NCBI RefSeq assembly: GCF_026427595.1
Contig: NZ_CP101527.1
Coordinates: forward strand, 1,063,001 to 1,127,000
Length of the DNA: 64,000 nucleotides
Direction: 5' to 3'
Source: Alkalimarinus sediminis
GTDB lineage: Bacteria; Pseudomonadota; Gammaproteobacteria; Pseudomonadales; Oleiphilaceae
Below are positions 19,161 through 31,072 of the stretch, in pieces. The notes beneath the pieces are model-generated. The model ran no database searches, was not told where the DNA came from, and was given only the letters and a program-made list of their open reading frames with translations. Within the stretch, counting starts at the first letter, position 1. Each line of letters starts with the position of its first letter. The position numbers and the translations under genes were made by a program.

Positions 19161-22001
19161 ATGCACGAAAGCATAATGGAGCAGTTATGGCAGACTTCCC
19201 ATCTGGCTGGAGGGAACTTTGCTTACGTTGAACAATTGTACGACACTTATTTGACGGACCCCAATCAGGTCCCAGAAGAGTGGAGAAGTTACTTTGACCA
19301 GCTTCCCAGGGCTGAAGAAGGTGTCACCTCCCGTGATGTACCTCATTCAACTATCCGCGAACAATTCTTACATATCTCCAAAAATCAGCGTCAATTTAGT
19401 CAATTATCTACCCCTTCCAGTGCTACCTCTGAGCACGAAACGAAACAAATAAAAGTTCTTCAATTAATTAATGCTTACCGCTTTCGAGGGCATCAGCACG
19501 CGTCTCTTGATCCTCTCGGTATTATGGAGCGTGAAACAGTTGCCGACTTGGGGCTTCAGCATCACGGATTGAGTGAAGCTGATTTAGATGTTGAATTTCA
19601 GACTGGGTCGCTAATGTTTGGTGCAGAAACCATGACATTGCGAGATATTGTAGCCGGCCTTGAAAAAACCTATTGCAACTCGGTAGGTGCTGAATATATG
19701 CACATTGTTGATACCGACATTAAACGGTGGTTTCAACAAAGGCTTGAGTCTGTTAAGTCGCACCCCGAATATGAACCTGAAACTAAAAAGCACCTGCTAG
19801 AGCGTTTAAGTGCCGCAGAGGGGCTAGAGAAGTACTTGGGCTCTCGTTACCCCGGTACTAAACGATTTGGTCTTGAGGGTGGTGAAAGTCTTATCCCTCT
19901 AACCGATGAGCTGATTCAGCGGGCAGGTAGTTATGGCGCCAAAGAAATTGTTATTGGGATGGCGCACAGGGGACGTTTGAATGTATTGGTTAATACGTTA
20001 GGTAAAAACCCCAAAGACTTATTCGATGAGTTTGAAGGTAAGAAGCTTCATGAGATGGGGTCAGGTGATGTTAAGTACCACCAAGGCTTTTCGTCAAATG
20101 TTATGACGCCAGGAGGGGAGGTGCATCTTGCCTTATCTTTTAACCCTTCCCACCTAGAAATAGTTTCACCTGTTGTGCAAGGCTCCGTTCGTGCTCGACA
20201 GTCTCGCCGTCAGGATACATTGGGTGAGACGGTGGTCCCCATAATAATGCATGGTGATGCTGCGTTTGCTGGTCAGGGTGTTGTTATGGAAACATTCCAG
20301 ATGTCGCAAACGCGAGCGTATCATACCGGTGGTACCGTTCATGTTGTGATCAACAACCAGGTCGGCTTTACGACCAACAAGCAGGAAGATGCTCGTTCAA
20401 CAGAGTATTGTACTGATGTTGCCAAGATGATTCAGGCGCCGATTTTGCACGTTAATGGTGATGATCCTGAAGCTGTGTTGTTTGTGACTCAGGTCGCTAT
20501 GGATTACCGACACCAGTTCAAGAAAGATGTGGTTATTGACCTTGTATGCTACCGAAGGAGAGGCCACAACGAAGCTGATGAGCCTTCTGGTACGCAACCT
20601 ATCATGTACAAGCAAATTAAAGCTCAGAAGACAACGCGAACGATCTACTCTGATCATCTAATTAGTCAAGGTATTTTAGATGAGGGTGCGTCCAAAAAGC
20701 TTGAAGATGAGTATCGTGATGCGCTCGACAAAGGTGAGCACGTTGCCAAGAGTTTGGTAAAAGATCCTAAGTTGGAGCTTCATGTTGATTGGACTCCTTA
20801 TTTGGGACATGGTTGGACTGCAAAAGCCAAAACAAGCATAAATCGTAAAACACTAGAGCGATTGGGTAAAAAACTAGGCCAAACGCCAGAAGGGTTTAAG
20901 GTTCAGCGACAGGTTCAGAAAATTATTGAAGATCGTAATAAAATGAACCAAGGTGCAATGCCAATTAACTGGGGTTATGCAGAGGTTATGGCTTATGCGA
21001 CGTTGCTTCATGATGGGCATGAGGTGCGCATAACCGGACAAGATGTGGGACGAGGCACGTTCTCTCACCGACATGCAGTATTACATAGCCAGAATGATGG
21101 TTCTGTATACATGCCGTTAGCAAATCTATCTGATACTCAGCCTAAGATAGAAATCTATGACTCGCTGCTGTCTGAAGTCGCGGTGCTCGGGTTTGAGTAT
21201 GGGTATGCGACCACCAACCCTGGTGCGTTAATTATTTGGGAAGCTCAGTTTGGTGATTTTGCCAATGGCGCTCAGGTTGTTATCGATCAGTTTATTACGA
21301 GTGGAGAGCACAAGTGGGCACGTCTTTGTGGTCTCACTATGTTGCTTCCTCATGGTTACGAAGGGCAGGGACCTGAACACTCGTCTGCTCGATTGGAACG
21401 GTACTTGCAACTGTGTGCTGAGCATAATATTCAGGTTTGTGTGCCTTCTACACCATCACAAGTCTTCCATATGCTGAGAAGACAGGTGAAAAGACCATTA
21501 AGAAAGCCGTTAATTGCGATTACACCTAAGAGTCTGTTGCGACACAAAGAAGCCGTATCGACTATTGAGGAGCTTTCTGAAGGTACTTTTCAGACGGTTT
21601 TACCTGAAGTGGATGTTCAAGATCCTAAAAAGGTCAAGCGAGTGGTGCTATGCAGCGGTAAGGTGTATTACGACTTGTTGGAACGTCGCCGCAATGAAGA
21701 GAAAGATGAAGTTGCAATCGTGCGTATCGAACAACTCTATCCTTTCCCATCTGATGACTTGTTAGAAGTGTTATCAGTATATACAAAGCTCAACGACGTC
21801 GTATGGTGTCAAGAAGAGCCAATGAACCAAGGTGCATGGTATTGTAGCCAGCATCATATGAGAGAAGTTTTGCGAGAGGTTAATCCAAAGCTATATCTCA
21901 GCTATGCCGGAAGACCGCCATCAGCAGCGCCTGCATGTGGTTATGCATCGGTTCATGTAGAAGAGCAAAATAAGTTAGTCTGTGAAGCATTAGACATATA
22001 A
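19161..22001 (+). CDS. sucA: 2-oxoglutarate dehydrogenase E1
   Basis: Thiamine-dependent decarboxylating subunit of the 2-oxoglutarate dehydrogenase complex. The N-terminal E2-interaction segment (MHESIMEQLWQTSHLAGGN) is as in pseudomonads. ThDP/Mg binding is seen in GDAAFAGQGVV and the following INNQVGF; active-site histidines lie in AHRGRLNVL and FSSNVMTPGGEVHLAL. 946 aa. The first ATG is used; a second ATG five codons on is possible. Followed by sucB after 34 bases. Confidence 0.97.
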   Translation: MHESIMEQLWQTSHLAGGNFAYVEQLYDTYLTDPNQVPEEWRSYFDQLPRAEEGVTSRDVPHSTIREQFLHISKNQRQFSQLSTPSSATSEHETKQIKVLQLINAYRFRGHQHASLDPLGIMERETVADLGLQHHGLSEADLDVEFQTGSLMFGAETMTLRDIVAGLEKTYCNSVGAEYMHIVDTDIKRWFQQRLESVKSHPEYEPETKKHLLERLSAAEGLEKYLGSRYPGTKRFGLEGGESLIPLTDELIQRAGSYGAKEIVIGMAHRGRLNVLVNTLGKNPKDLFDEFEGKKLHEMGSGDVKYHQGFSSNVMTPGGEVHLALSFNPSHLEIVSPVVQGSVRARQSRRQDTLGETVVPIIMHGDAAFAGQGVVMETFQMSQTRAYHTGGTVHVVINNQVGFTTNKQEDARSTEYCTDVAKMIQAPILHVNGDDPEAVLFVTQVAMDYRHQFKKDVVIDLVCYRRRGHNEADEPSGTQPIMYKQIKAQKTTRTIYSDHLISQGILDEGASKKLEDEYRDALDKGEHVAKSLVKDPKLELHVDWTPYLGHGWTAKAKTSINRKTLERLGKKLGQTPEGFKVQRQVQKIIEDRNKMNQGAMPINWGYAEVMAYATLLHDGHEVRITGQDVGRGTFSHRHAVLHSQNDGSVYMPLANLSDTQPKIEIYDSLLSEVAVLGFEYGYATTNPGALIIWEAQFGDFANGAQVVIDQFITSGEHKWARLCGLTMLLPHGYEGQGPEHSSARLERYLQLCAEHNIQVCVPSTPSQVFHMLRRQVKRPLRKPLIAITPKSLLRHKEAVSTIEELSEGTFQTVLPEVDVQDPKKVKRVVLCSGKVYYDLLERRRNEEKDEVAIVRIEQLYPFPSDDLLEVLSVYTKLNDVVWCQEEPMNQGAWYCSQHHMREVLREVNPKLYLSYAGRPPSAAPACGYASVHVEEQNKLVCEALDI

Positions 22002-22035
22002 TCAAGAAAAAGAATTTGTAGATAAAGGATAGCAA

Positions 22036-23268
22036 ATGGCAATCGAAATCAAAGCACCGACCTTCCCTGAATCTGTTGCAGACGGAACTATCGCTACCTG
22101 GCATAAGCAGCCTGGTGAGCAGGTAGCCAGAGACGAACTTATTGTCGATATTGAAACCGACAAAGTGGTACTAGAGGTTGTTGCACCTGCTGACGGTGTA
22201 ATTGAAAGTGTTTCTAAAGGTGAGGGCGATACCGTACTTAGCGGTGAAGTGATCGGCATATTCGCCGATGGCGCTACGGGCTCGGTAGCGGCAGCAGACG
22301 CCCCGGCTGAAGCACCCGCTGCAGAGACGACTTCATCTGAAGAGCTATTATTAAGCCCCGCGGCGCGCAAGCTTGTTGATGAAAAGGGGCTAGATGCTTC
22401 TGCGATCCCTGCGACAGGTAAAGGTGGTCGACTCACTAAAGAAGATGTAGTGAACTATTTAGGTGCGGCATCTGCTCCAGCTGCTTCACCAGCGCCCCAG
22501 TCTGAAGCACCAAGCACGGCGGCTCCTGCACCAACAATGCCAAGTCTTGATGTTCCAGGGCAGGGTCGTATAGAAAAACGTGTACCTATGACTCGGTTAC
22601 GAGCGAGTGTTGCACGCCGTTTGGTGAGTGCGCAACAGAATGCAGCTTTGTTGACTACTTTTAATGAAGTTAACATGAAGCCTGTGATGGATCTTCGTAA
22701 TCAATACAAAGACTTATTCGAGAAGAAGCATAACGGCACTCGTTTGGGCTTTATGTCATTTTTCGTTAAAGCTGCGGTAGAAGCACTTAAGCGTTTCCCA
22801 GCAGTTAACGCATCAATCGACGGTAATGATATTGTCTATCATGGCTACCAAGACATTGGTGTTGCTGTTTCTTCAGATAGAGGGTTGGTTGTTCCAATCT
22901 TAAGAGATGTAGATGGCATGAGCCTTGCTGATATCGAGGCGGGTATCCGTAATTACGGCCTTAAAGCTCGTGATGGAAAGCTCGGTATCGAGGATATGAC
23001 CGGTGGTACGTTCACAATATCAAACGGTGGTGTTTTTGGTTCGCTGTTGTCGACGCCTATTATTAACCCGCCGCAGACCGGTATTCTTGGTATGCATAAG
23101 ATCCAAGAGCGCCCAATGGCGGTTAACGGTGAGGTGGTTATATTGCCAATGATGTATTTGGCTCTGTCATATGACCATAGGATGATAGATGGAAAAGAAG
23201 CAGTCCAGTTCTTGGTAACGATTAAAGAGTTGCTAGAGGATCCTGCTCGAATCATCCTCGACGTATAG
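22036..23268 (+). CDS. sucB: Dihydrolipoyl succinyltransferase E2
   Basis: Core of the 2-oxoglutarate dehydrogenase complex. One lipoyl domain with the acceptor Lys in [11 protein letters not shown] (about residue 43), an Ala/Pro-rich linker, the E1/E3-binding domain ([16 protein letters not shown] to TKEDVVNYL), a second Ala/Pro linker and the catalytic domain with [14 protein letters not shown] near the C-terminus. 410 aa with a single lipoyl domain, as usual for E2o. Confidence 0.97.
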   Translation: MAIEIKAPTFPESVADGTIATWHKQPGEQVARDELIVDIETDKVVLEVVAPADGVIESVSKGEGDTVLSGEVIGIFADGATGSVAAADAPAEAPAAETTSSEELLLSPAARKLVDEKGLDASAIPATGKGGRLTKEDVVNYLGAASAPAASPAPQSEAPSTAAPAPTMPSLDVPGQGRIEKRVPMTRLRASVARRLVSAQQNAALLTTFNEVNMKPVMDLRNQYKDLFEKKHNGTRLGFMSFFVKAAVEALKRFPAVNASIDGNDIVYHGYQDIGVAVSSDRGLVVPILRDVDGMSLADIEAGIRNYGLKARDGKLGIEDMTGGTFTISNGGVFGSLLSTPIINPPQTGILGMHKIQERPMAVNGEVVILPMMYLALSYDHRMIDGKEAVQFLVTIKELLEDPARIILDV

Positions 23269-23295
23269 AAATTTTTAACACTCATTAAAAATTAA

Positions 23296-24747
<1,452 letters not shown>

Positions 24748-24776
24748 TTGGTATTGTAAAGATACTACTGGATTGA

Positions 24777-24828
24777 CTGCCGATGAGTGATCCTTATTGG
24801 CAGCTTAATGGTTCACCTACTAGTGAAC
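24777..24828 (+). ncRNA. Tandem hairpins in the sucC leader
   Basis: Two adjacent stem-loops fill the short lpd-sucC gap: an 11-bp stem (24777-24787 with 24793-24803, two G-U pairs, loop TGATC) and a 6-bp stem GTTCAC/GTGAAC (24811-24828, loop CTACTA). No U-run follows. A sucC RNA motif is described in Pseudomonas at this position; whether this is the same motif is not established. Confidence 0.5.
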
Positions 24829-24861
24829 ATTATACAACTGTCTGGATAAACGGAAAAAACT

Positions 24862-26031
24862 ATGAATCTACACGAGTATCAGGCAAAGCAACTTTTCGCT
24901 GAGTATGGCTTGCCTGTATCAACTGGATACGCCTGCGATACCCCTGAAGAGGCTGCAGCCGCTGCCGACAAAATTGGCGGCGATAAATGGGTTGTTAAAG
25001 CACAAGTACATGCTGGTGGTCGAGGCAAGGCTGGCGGGGTTAAGCTGGTTAGCTCTAAAGAAGACATTAAAGCGTTTGCGGAGCAATGGTTAGGTAAAAA
25101 CCTTGTGACCTATCAAACCGATGCTAACGGACAGCCAGTGACAAAGATTTTGGTGGAAGCCTGCACAGACATAGCACAGGAACTCTACCTTGGTGCTGTA
25201 GTTGACCGTGCTACTCGTCGAGTCGTTTTTATGGCTTCTACAGAAGGTGGCGTGGAGATTGAGAAAGTTGCAGAAGAAACGCCTGAAAAGATTCTTCAAG
25301 CGGTTATTGACCCACTAGTAGGTGCGCAGCCATACCAGGCAAGAGATTTGGCATTTCAGCTAGGTCTTAATAGCAAGCAAGTTAAACAGTTCACTAAACT
25401 GTTTCTTGGTTTATCTCAGTTGTTTCATGATTATGATCTGGCGTTACTTGAGATCAACCCGTTGGTTATTACCGATGAGGGCGACCTTCACTGCCTAGAT
25501 GGTAAAATCAATATCGATTCTAATGCGCTTTATCGCCAGCCAAAGCTGGTAGAGATGAGAGACCCAAGCCAGGAAGATGCTCGTGAAGCAGAAGCGGCTG
25601 AGTGGGAGCTAAACTATGTTGCATTAGACGGTAATATAGGCTGCATGGTTAACGGTGCGGGTCTAGCGATGGGTACTATGGATATCGTTAAACTTCGTGG
25701 CGGAGAGCCCGCTAACTTCCTAGATGTGGGGGGTGGTGCAACCAAAGAGCGCGTAACAGAAGCGTTTAAAATCATACTATCTGACGCCAGTGTAAAAGCA
25801 GTATTAGTCAATATATTTGGCGGAATTGTACGTTGTGACTTGATTGCAGATGGTGTTATTGGTGCAGTCGAAGAGGTAGGTGTTAAGGTGCCTGTTGTTG
25901 TGCGTCTGGAAGGTAATAACGCAGAGCTAGGTACCAAGAAGCTGGCAGACAGCGGACTAAACATTATCGCGGCCGAAAGTTTGGAGCATGCCGCAGATTC
26001 AGTTGTTAAGGCAGCAGGGGGCCAAGCATAA
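24862..26031 (+). CDS. sucC: Succinyl-CoA synthetase beta subunit
   Basis: ATP-grasp subunit that, with SucD, makes ATP or GTP from succinyl-CoA. Starts [18 protein letters not shown]; nucleotide-binding [14 protein letters not shown]-terminal CoA-ligase fold with [10 protein letters not shown] and [11 protein letters not shown]. 389 aa, canonical. Its stop overlaps the sucD start by one base (TAATG), so translation is coupled. Confidence 0.97.
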   Translation: MNLHEYQAKQLFAEYGLPVSTGYACDTPEEAAAAADKIGGDKWVVKAQVHAGGRGKAGGVKLVSSKEDIKAFAEQWLGKNLVTYQTDANGQPVTKILVEACTDIAQELYLGAVVDRATRRVVFMASTEGGVEIEKVAEETPEKILQAVIDPLVGAQPYQARDLAFQLGLNSKQVKQFTKLFLGLSQLFHDYDLALLEINPLVITDEGDLHCLDGKINIDSNALYRQPKLVEMRDPSQEDAREAEAAEWELNYVALDGNIGCMVNGAGLAMGTMDIVKLRGGEPANFLDVGGGATKERVTEAFKIILSDASVKAVLVNIFGGIVRCDLIADGVIGAVEEVGVKVPVVVRLEGNNAELGTKKLADSGLNIIAAESLEHAADSVVKAAGGQA

Positions 26032-26903
26032 TGAGTGTTTTAATCGACAAGAATACCAAGGTTATTTGTCAGGGCTTTACTGGTGCCCAGGGTACTTTTC
26101 ACTCAGAGCAGGCGATTGAATACGGTACACGCATGGTGGGTGGTGTTACACCAGGTAAAGGTGGTCAGACTCACTTAGGTTTACCTGTTTTTAATACTGT
26201 GCGTGAAGCGGTTGAACAGACTGGTGCAGAGGCTTCTGTTATCTATGTGCCAGCACCTTTTTGTAAGGATTCGATTCTAGAAGCAGCAAACGGTGGCATA
26301 AAGTTAATTGTTTGTATTACCGAAGGTATTCCTACTCTTGATATGCTTGATGCAAAAGTTAAGTGTGATGAGTTAGGCGTTCGTTTAGTCGGTCCAAACT
26401 GCCCGGGTGTGATAACGCCAGGAGAGTCAAAAATTGGTATTATGCCAGGTCATATACACCTGCCAGGTAAAGTAGGTATCGTATCTCGATCAGGTACGTT
26501 AACGTATGAGGCTGTTAAGCAGACTACTGATTATGGCTACGGCCAGTCAACTTGTGTTGGTATAGGTGGTGACCCAATCCCAGGTTCTAGCTTTATTGAT
26601 ATTTTAGAGTTGTTCCAAAATGACCCTAAAACTGAAGCAATCGTAATGATTGGAGAAATTGGTGGTTCAGCTGAAGAAGAAGCTGCTGAGTACATCAAGC
26701 ATAATGTAACCAAGCCTGTTGTTTCTTATATCGCGGGTGTTACTGCGCCGGCAGGAAAGCGAATGGGTCACGCAGGTGCTATTATTGCTGGTGGTAAAGG
26801 TACTGCAACCGAGAAGTTCGCTGCTCTTGAAGATGCGGGCGTTAAAACAGTTAAAAGCCTAGCCGATATTGGTAAGGCGTTAGCTGAAGTAACCGGTTGG
26901 TAG
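26031..26903 (+). CDS. sucD: Succinyl-CoA synthetase alpha subunit
   Basis: CoA-binding subunit carrying the transiently phosphorylated His, in [15 protein letters not shown]. The N-terminal CoA-binding Rossmann part ([15 protein letters not shown]) and the power-helix motifs are typical. 290 aa. Last gene of the operon, followed by two hairpins. Confidence 0.97.
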   Translation: MSVLIDKNTKVICQGFTGAQGTFHSEQAIEYGTRMVGGVTPGKGGQTHLGLPVFNTVREAVEQTGAEASVIYVPAPFCKDSILEAANGGIKLIVCITEGIPTLDMLDAKVKCDELGVRLVGPNCPGVITPGESKIGIMPGHIHLPGKVGIVSRSGTLTYEAVKQTTDYGYGQSTCVGIGGDPIPGSSFIDILELFQNDPKTEAIVMIGEIGGSAEEEAAEYIKHNVTKPVVSYIAGVTAPAGKRMGHAGAIIAGGKGTATEKFAALEDAGVKTVKSLADIGKALAEVTGW

Positions 26904-26956
26904 TATTGGCTATTGTTAGTAGCTAAACAGCCAAGGCATTATACTAAGCCTTCAAA

Positions 26957-26986
26957 GTGCCATAACGCTCCAGAGCGTTATGGCAC
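26957..26986. terminator. Perfect 14-bp inverted repeat after sucD
   Basis: GTGCCATAACGCTC and GAGCGTTATGGCAC are exact complements with only CA between them. No T-run follows directly; it may protect the 3' end or help termination with the next hairpin. Confidence 0.6.
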
Positions 26987-26995
26987 GTTTAGAAC

Positions 26996-27026
26996 AAAGC
27001 CGTCTCCTGTATGGGGCGGCTTTTTC
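26996..27026 (+). terminator. Rho-independent terminator of the sdh-suc operon
   Basis: AAAGCCGTCTC pairs with GGGGCGGCTTT (two G-U pairs) around CTGTAT and runs into TTTTT. Placed 90 bases after sucD. Confidence 0.85.
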
Positions 27027-27135
27027 TGTTTATGGCGATTGATTTCAGTGATTCTAAAAAATAGCAGGTGGAGTCGTAGCCGTTCTGGTTTATAATTGGT
27101 GCAATAACTAACATCACCATTCTGAGGATATACAA

Positions 27136-28350
27136 TTGAGTGCCGTCGAGTCACAGCAGCGCGTTTTATCAGGTATGAGACCAACCGGTAAACTTCACCT
27201 GGGGCACTATCATGGCGTACTTAAAAACTGGGTAGAGTTACAGCACGACTTTGAGTGTTTCTTTTTTGTAGCAGATTGGCACGCCCTTACCACTCATTAT
27301 GAAGACCCCCATATTATTGAGCAGAGTGTATGGGAGATGGTTATCGACTGGATCGCTGCAGGTGTTAATCCTGGTGCAGCGACTATGTTTATTCAATCTA
27401 AGGTACCTGAGCATGCTGAGTTGCATTTGCTTCTATCTATGATGACGCCTTTAGGGTGGCTCGAACGGGTACCTACTTACAAAGATCAGCAAGATAAGCT
27501 AAAAGAAAAAGAGTTGTCGACATATGGTTTCTTAGGGTACCCATTGCTGCAAAGTGCCGATATATTGATCTATCGTGCAGGTCAGGTGCCTGTTGGGGCA
27601 GATCAGGTTGCACATGTAGAGATGACTCGCGAAATTGCACGCCGATTTAATCACCTTTATGGTAAAGATCTAGGGTTTGAAGAGCAGGCAGAAATTGCGA
27701 TCAAGAAAATGGGTAAGAAGAATGCAAAAGTCTATCGTACATTGCGTAAACGTTTTCTTGAGCAAGGTGACGATGAAGCTTTGGAAACGGCCCGGGCGCT
27801 TATCAGAGAGCAGCAGAACGTAACGCTGGGTGATAGAGAACGCCTGTTTGGTTATATCGAAGGTGGAGGAAAAGTTATTCTTCCAGAGCCTCAGCCATTA
27901 TTGACTCCTTCAGCTAAAATGCCCGGTTTAGATGGGCAAAAGATGTCAAAATCCTATGGCAACACCATAGGTATAAGGGAAGATGCCGATAGCGTAGTCA
28001 AAAAGATCAGGACGATGCAGACAGATCCGCAGCGTGTGCGATTAACTGACCCAGGCGACCCTGATAAATGTCCAGTTTGGCAATTGCATGAAGTTTACTC
28101 AGATAGCGGCACAAAACAGTGGGTTCAGGAAGGGTGTCGCAGTGCCGGTATTGGCTGTCTAGACTGCAAGAAACCGGTGATCGATGCCATACTTGAAGAG
28201 CAGCGCCCTATACATGAGCGAGCAAAGCAGTATGAAGAAAATCCCGAGCTTGTTCGTTCGATCATTGCCGAAGGTGTAGAGACGGCTAGAGATGCGGCTA
28301 AAGCCACACTTGAAGAAGTTAAACGAGCAATGGGGCTTTCATATCGCTGA
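27136..28350 (+). CDS. trpS: Tryptophanyl-tRNA synthetase
   Basis: Class I aminoacyl-tRNA synthetase. HIGH-type motif GKLHLGHYHG and KMSKS motif GQKMSKSYGN are present. A charged insertion (about residues 175-255) lies before the KMSKS loop, as in the longer pseudomonad-type enzymes; 404 aa. The best start is TTG 27136 (MSAVESQQRVLSG), with GAGG 8 bases upstream; no ATG lies before the conserved part. Own transcription unit after the suc terminator; a TATAAT-like box lies near 27090. Confidence 0.95.
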   Translation: MSAVESQQRVLSGMRPTGKLHLGHYHGVLKNWVELQHDFECFFFVADWHALTTHYEDPHIIEQSVWEMVIDWIAAGVNPGAATMFIQSKVPEHAELHLLLSMMTPLGWLERVPTYKDQQDKLKEKELSTYGFLGYPLLQSADILIYRAGQVPVGADQVAHVEMTREIARRFNHLYGKDLGFEEQAEIAIKKMGKKNAKVYRTLRKRFLEQGDDEALETARALIREQQNVTLGDRERLFGYIEGGGKVILPEPQPLLTPSAKMPGLDGQKMSKSYGNTIGIREDADSVVKKIRTMQTDPQRVRLTDPGDPDKCPVWQLHEVYSDSGTKQWVQEGCRSAGIGCLDCKKPVIDAILEEQRPIHERAKQYEENPELVRSIIAEGVETARDAAKATLEEVKRAMGLSYR

Positions 28351-28466
28351 CCCATTAACGAACTTAACGTAGCGTTGATAGATCTCGCTATGGTGATGCG
28401 GGTTGAAGTGAGTGCTGCTCTAGAGCGTTGTGTTCTATTGGTTCGTGCTTCTAATAGGTTGTACTG

Positions 28467-29294
28467 ATGACTGTTAAAATCGAACAGAGCAATGAGGTTG
28501 AAACGCCTCATATCCAACAAGAGATGATATTCGCTTTCGTCGATGGAAAGCCTGTCACTGAAATACCGCAAGATCTTTATATTCCGCCTGACGCTCTGGA
28601 GGTGATGCTAGAGACATTTGAAGGGCCGCTTGATTTACTGCTCTACTTAATTCGACGTCAGAATATGGATATTTTGAACGTTAACGTAAGTCATATTACT
28701 AAACAGTATATGGAATATATTACGTTAATGAAGGCTATGCGATTTGAATTAGCAGCAGAGTATCTGTTGATGGCCGCCATGCTCGCTGAAATAAAGTCAC
28801 GTATGTTACTACCTCGCCATGAAAATGATGAAGAAGATGAGGATGACCCAAGAGCAGAGCTTATTAGACGACTGCAGCAGTACGAGCGTTTTAAGCAGGC
28901 TGCGGAAGATTTAGACGAGTTACCTAGGATGGGGCGAGACACATACTCTAGCAAGGTTGCTCCGCCCAAGCTCGAAGATAGAAAAGTTTATCCTGATCTC
29001 TCACTGCAAGAGCTGATGATTGCATTTAGTGAGGTGTTAAAACGGTCTGATATGTTTGAGAGTCATCAAATAGAGAAAGAAACATTATCAACACGAGAAA
29101 AAATGACCTATGTGCTAGGTCAGCTGTCTGGTGAGCGTTTTACCCCATTTGAAGCATTGTTTAATCTACAAGAAGGGCGATTGGGTGTAGTGGTAACGTT
29201 CTTGGCCATAATGGAATTAATCAAAGAGCAGTTGGTGGAGCTTATTCAAAATGAGTCGTTTGGAGCTATTCATCTTAAAGCGAGAGTACAATGA
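28467..29294 (+). CDS. scpA: Segregation and condensation protein A
   Basis: Kleisin subunit of the SMC-ScpAB condensin, bridging the Smc heads. The family signature FEGPLDLLLYLIRRQ is at about residue 50, followed by MAAMLAEIKSRMLLP and the C-terminal winged helix. 275 aa. The scpB start overlaps its stop (ATGA). smc itself is 3.8 kb downstream in the window. Confidence 0.95.
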   Translation: MTVKIEQSNEVETPHIQQEMIFAFVDGKPVTEIPQDLYIPPDALEVMLETFEGPLDLLLYLIRRQNMDILNVNVSHITKQYMEYITLMKAMRFELAAEYLLMAAMLAEIKSRMLLPRHENDEEDEDDPRAELIRRLQQYERFKQAAEDLDELPRMGRDTYSSKVAPPKLEDRKVYPDLSLQELMIAFSEVLKRSDMFESHQIEKETLSTREKMTYVLGQLSGERFTPFEALFNLQEGRLGVVVTFLAIMELIKEQLVELIQNESFGAIHLKARVQ

Positions 29295-30031
29295 GCACTG
29301 CCGCTAGCCAAAATGTAGAAAAAACAGCTAAACGTAGCCGTAAGGCTGCGGGTATACCAATAAAAAATATTGTTGAGGCTGCTTTGTTATCAGCTGGAAA
29401 ACCGCTTGATATCGATCGATTATTAGAACTTTTTGATGATACTGAGCGTCCTACCAAACAGCATCTCCGTACAATATTGGATGAAATATCTCTAGATTGC
29501 GATGACAAAGGCTTTGAGCTTGTTAAAGTGGCTAGTGGTTATCGCTTTCAGGTTAAACAGGCGTTCTCGCCCTGGGTTAGCAAATTGTGGGAAGAGCGGC
29601 CACAGCGTTATAGTAGAGCACTATTAGAAACATTAGCATTAATAGCCTATCGCCAACCGATAACACGGGGAGATATAGAAGATATCCGAGGAGTGGCGGT
29701 TAGTTCCAATATTATAAAAACGTTATTGGAGCGAAGTTGGGTAAGAGTAGTTGGCCATAAAGATGTACCTGGTAAACCTGCTTTATACGGGACTACGAAG
29801 CATTTTCTTGATTACTTTAATTTGCAAGGGTTAGACCAGTTACCTCAGCTATCTGAGATTAGAGATTTAGAAGCCATCAGCTTTGAGATAGAGCAATTAA
29901 ACCACTCAGAAGATGAGCCTGTTAGTGATAGCGAGATAGAGAATAATTTTGAAATAGATAGTGATTCGGAAGCCACCGTTGCTCCGGATTCAATTGAATT
30001 GAGTGACAGTGATGACTCGCTGGTTCACTAA
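29291..30031 (+). CDS. scpB: Segregation and condensation protein B
   Basis: Dimeric winged-helix partner of ScpA. Typical motifs: EAALLSAGKPL, ALLETLALIAYRQPITRGDIE and LLERSWVRVVGHKDVPGKPALYG (split across the second winged helix). The last 50 residues are very acidic (Glu, Asp, Ser), a variable family feature. 246 aa. Coupled to scpA by a 4-base overlap; rluB follows after 25 bases. Confidence 0.95.
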   Translation: MSTAASQNVEKTAKRSRKAAGIPIKNIVEAALLSAGKPLDIDRLLELFDDTERPTKQHLRTILDEISLDCDDKGFELVKVASGYRFQVKQAFSPWVSKLWEERPQRYSRALLETLALIAYRQPITRGDIEDIRGVAVSSNIIKTLLERSWVRVVGHKDVPGKPALYGTTKHFLDYFNLQGLDQLPQLSEIRDLEAISFEIEQLNHSEDEPVSDSEIENNFEIDSDSEATVAPDSIELSDSDDSLVH

Positions 30032-30056
30032 TCATACATAACTTTTGGTTGTTAAA

Positions 30057-30980
30057 ATGACGTCTGAAACATCGAGTAATCTATCCACAAGTGCGGCCTC
30101 TAAACCTCTAGCAGGTGAGCGGTTGCAAAAGCTATTGTCTCAAGCTGGAGTGGGCTCAAGAAGAGAAATTGAGGCTTGGATCAAAGCAGGGCAAATCTCG
30201 GTCAATGGAGAGGTTGCCAAGCTGGGCGACAGAGCAGTGTATACCGATAGAATATTGCTAGATGGCAAACCCGTAAAAATGGATAGAGGCGACATGTCTG
30301 CTCGCCGAATTCTCATTTATAACAAACCAGAGGGTGAGGTGAGTACGCGAAGTGACCCCGAGGGCAGGCCAACCGTATTTGATCGTTTGCCACCGCTTAA
30401 AGGGCAGCGTTGGATTATTGTTGGTCGACTTGATATCAACACATCTGGACTTTTGTTGTTTACCACTGACGGAGAATTAGCCAATCGTTTGATGCATCCA
30501 TCTAATGAAATTGATCGTGAATATGCTGTTCGAATCAAAGGTGATGTTGATGATGAGATGATCGCTCGACTCAAACAGGGCGTACTTTTAGAGGATGGAA
30601 TGGCCAAATTCACAGACATCCATGACTCCGGTGGTACCGGCCTTAATCACTGGTTCCATGTGGTGTTGATGGAGGGGCGAAACCGTGAAGTAAGGCGATT
30701 GTGGGCCTCTCAAGGTGTTTCGGTTAGCCGTCTTAAGCGTGTTCGATTTGGCTGTATGTTTATGCCATCCAGGCTCAAAGTTGGAACCTACGAAGAGTTA
30801 GGTCAAAAAGATGCCGACAACTTATGTGCCATGGTTGGCTTGAAGTCCAAACCGGTCATTAAGAAAAAGCCAAAAGATATAGAGAAGCTTAAAAGGCAAA
30901 GCAATAAGAAAGCAAAGCCGGTAGTAAAGGGTAAGCGTAGCAGTAAACCCGCTTCAGTTGGACGAAAGAAAAGTCGATAG
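30057..30980 (+). CDS. rluB: 23S rRNA pseudouridine synthase RluB type
   Basis: RsuA/RluB-family enzyme expected to modify U2605 of 23S rRNA. An S4 RNA-binding domain (GERLQKLLSQAGVGSRREIE) precedes the catalytic domain, with the Asp in GRLDINTSGLLLFT. The Lys/Arg-rich tail (from about residue 265) is a common RluB extension. Start ATG 30057 begins the conserved frame; the frame is open to TTG 30045. Co-transcribed with scpAB as in many gammaproteobacteria. Confidence 0.93.
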   Translation: MTSETSSNLSTSAASKPLAGERLQKLLSQAGVGSRREIEAWIKAGQISVNGEVAKLGDRAVYTDRILLDGKPVKMDRGDMSARRILIYNKPEGEVSTRSDPEGRPTVFDRLPPLKGQRWIIVGRLDINTSGLLLFTTDGELANRLMHPSNEIDREYAVRIKGDVDDEMIARLKQGVLLEDGMAKFTDIHDSGGTGLNHWFHVVLMEGRNREVRRLWASQGVSVSRLKRVRFGCMFMPSRLKVGTYEELGQKDADNLCAMVGLKSKPVIKKKPKDIEKLKRQSNKKAKPVVKGKRSSKPASVGRKKSR

Positions 30981-30991
30981 CAAGATAGAAT

Positions 30992-31030
30992 CAACAAGGT
31001 GATTCTAATTGGTTAGAAACCACCTTGTTG
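30992..31030. terminator. Hairpin between rluB and the diguanylate cyclase gene
   Basis: CAACAAGGTG and CACCTTGTTG pair perfectly and enclose a second stem TTCTAA/TTAGAA with loop TTGG. No long T-run; a likely bidirectional terminator between convergent genes. Confidence 0.6.
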
Positions 31031-31072
31031 TTACCTCTCTAATCGAGACAGTACGGGCAAGGTTGTTGGCGA

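Noticed and set aside
22002-22436. Ala/Ser-rich open frame opposite sucB
   Set aside because: It mirrors the Ala/Pro-rich linker of SucB and shows no independent coding evidence.
24788-24793. TGATCC in the sucC leader as an ECF promoter
   Set aside because: No CGTA-type -10 element at the proper distance; the bases belong to the first hairpin.
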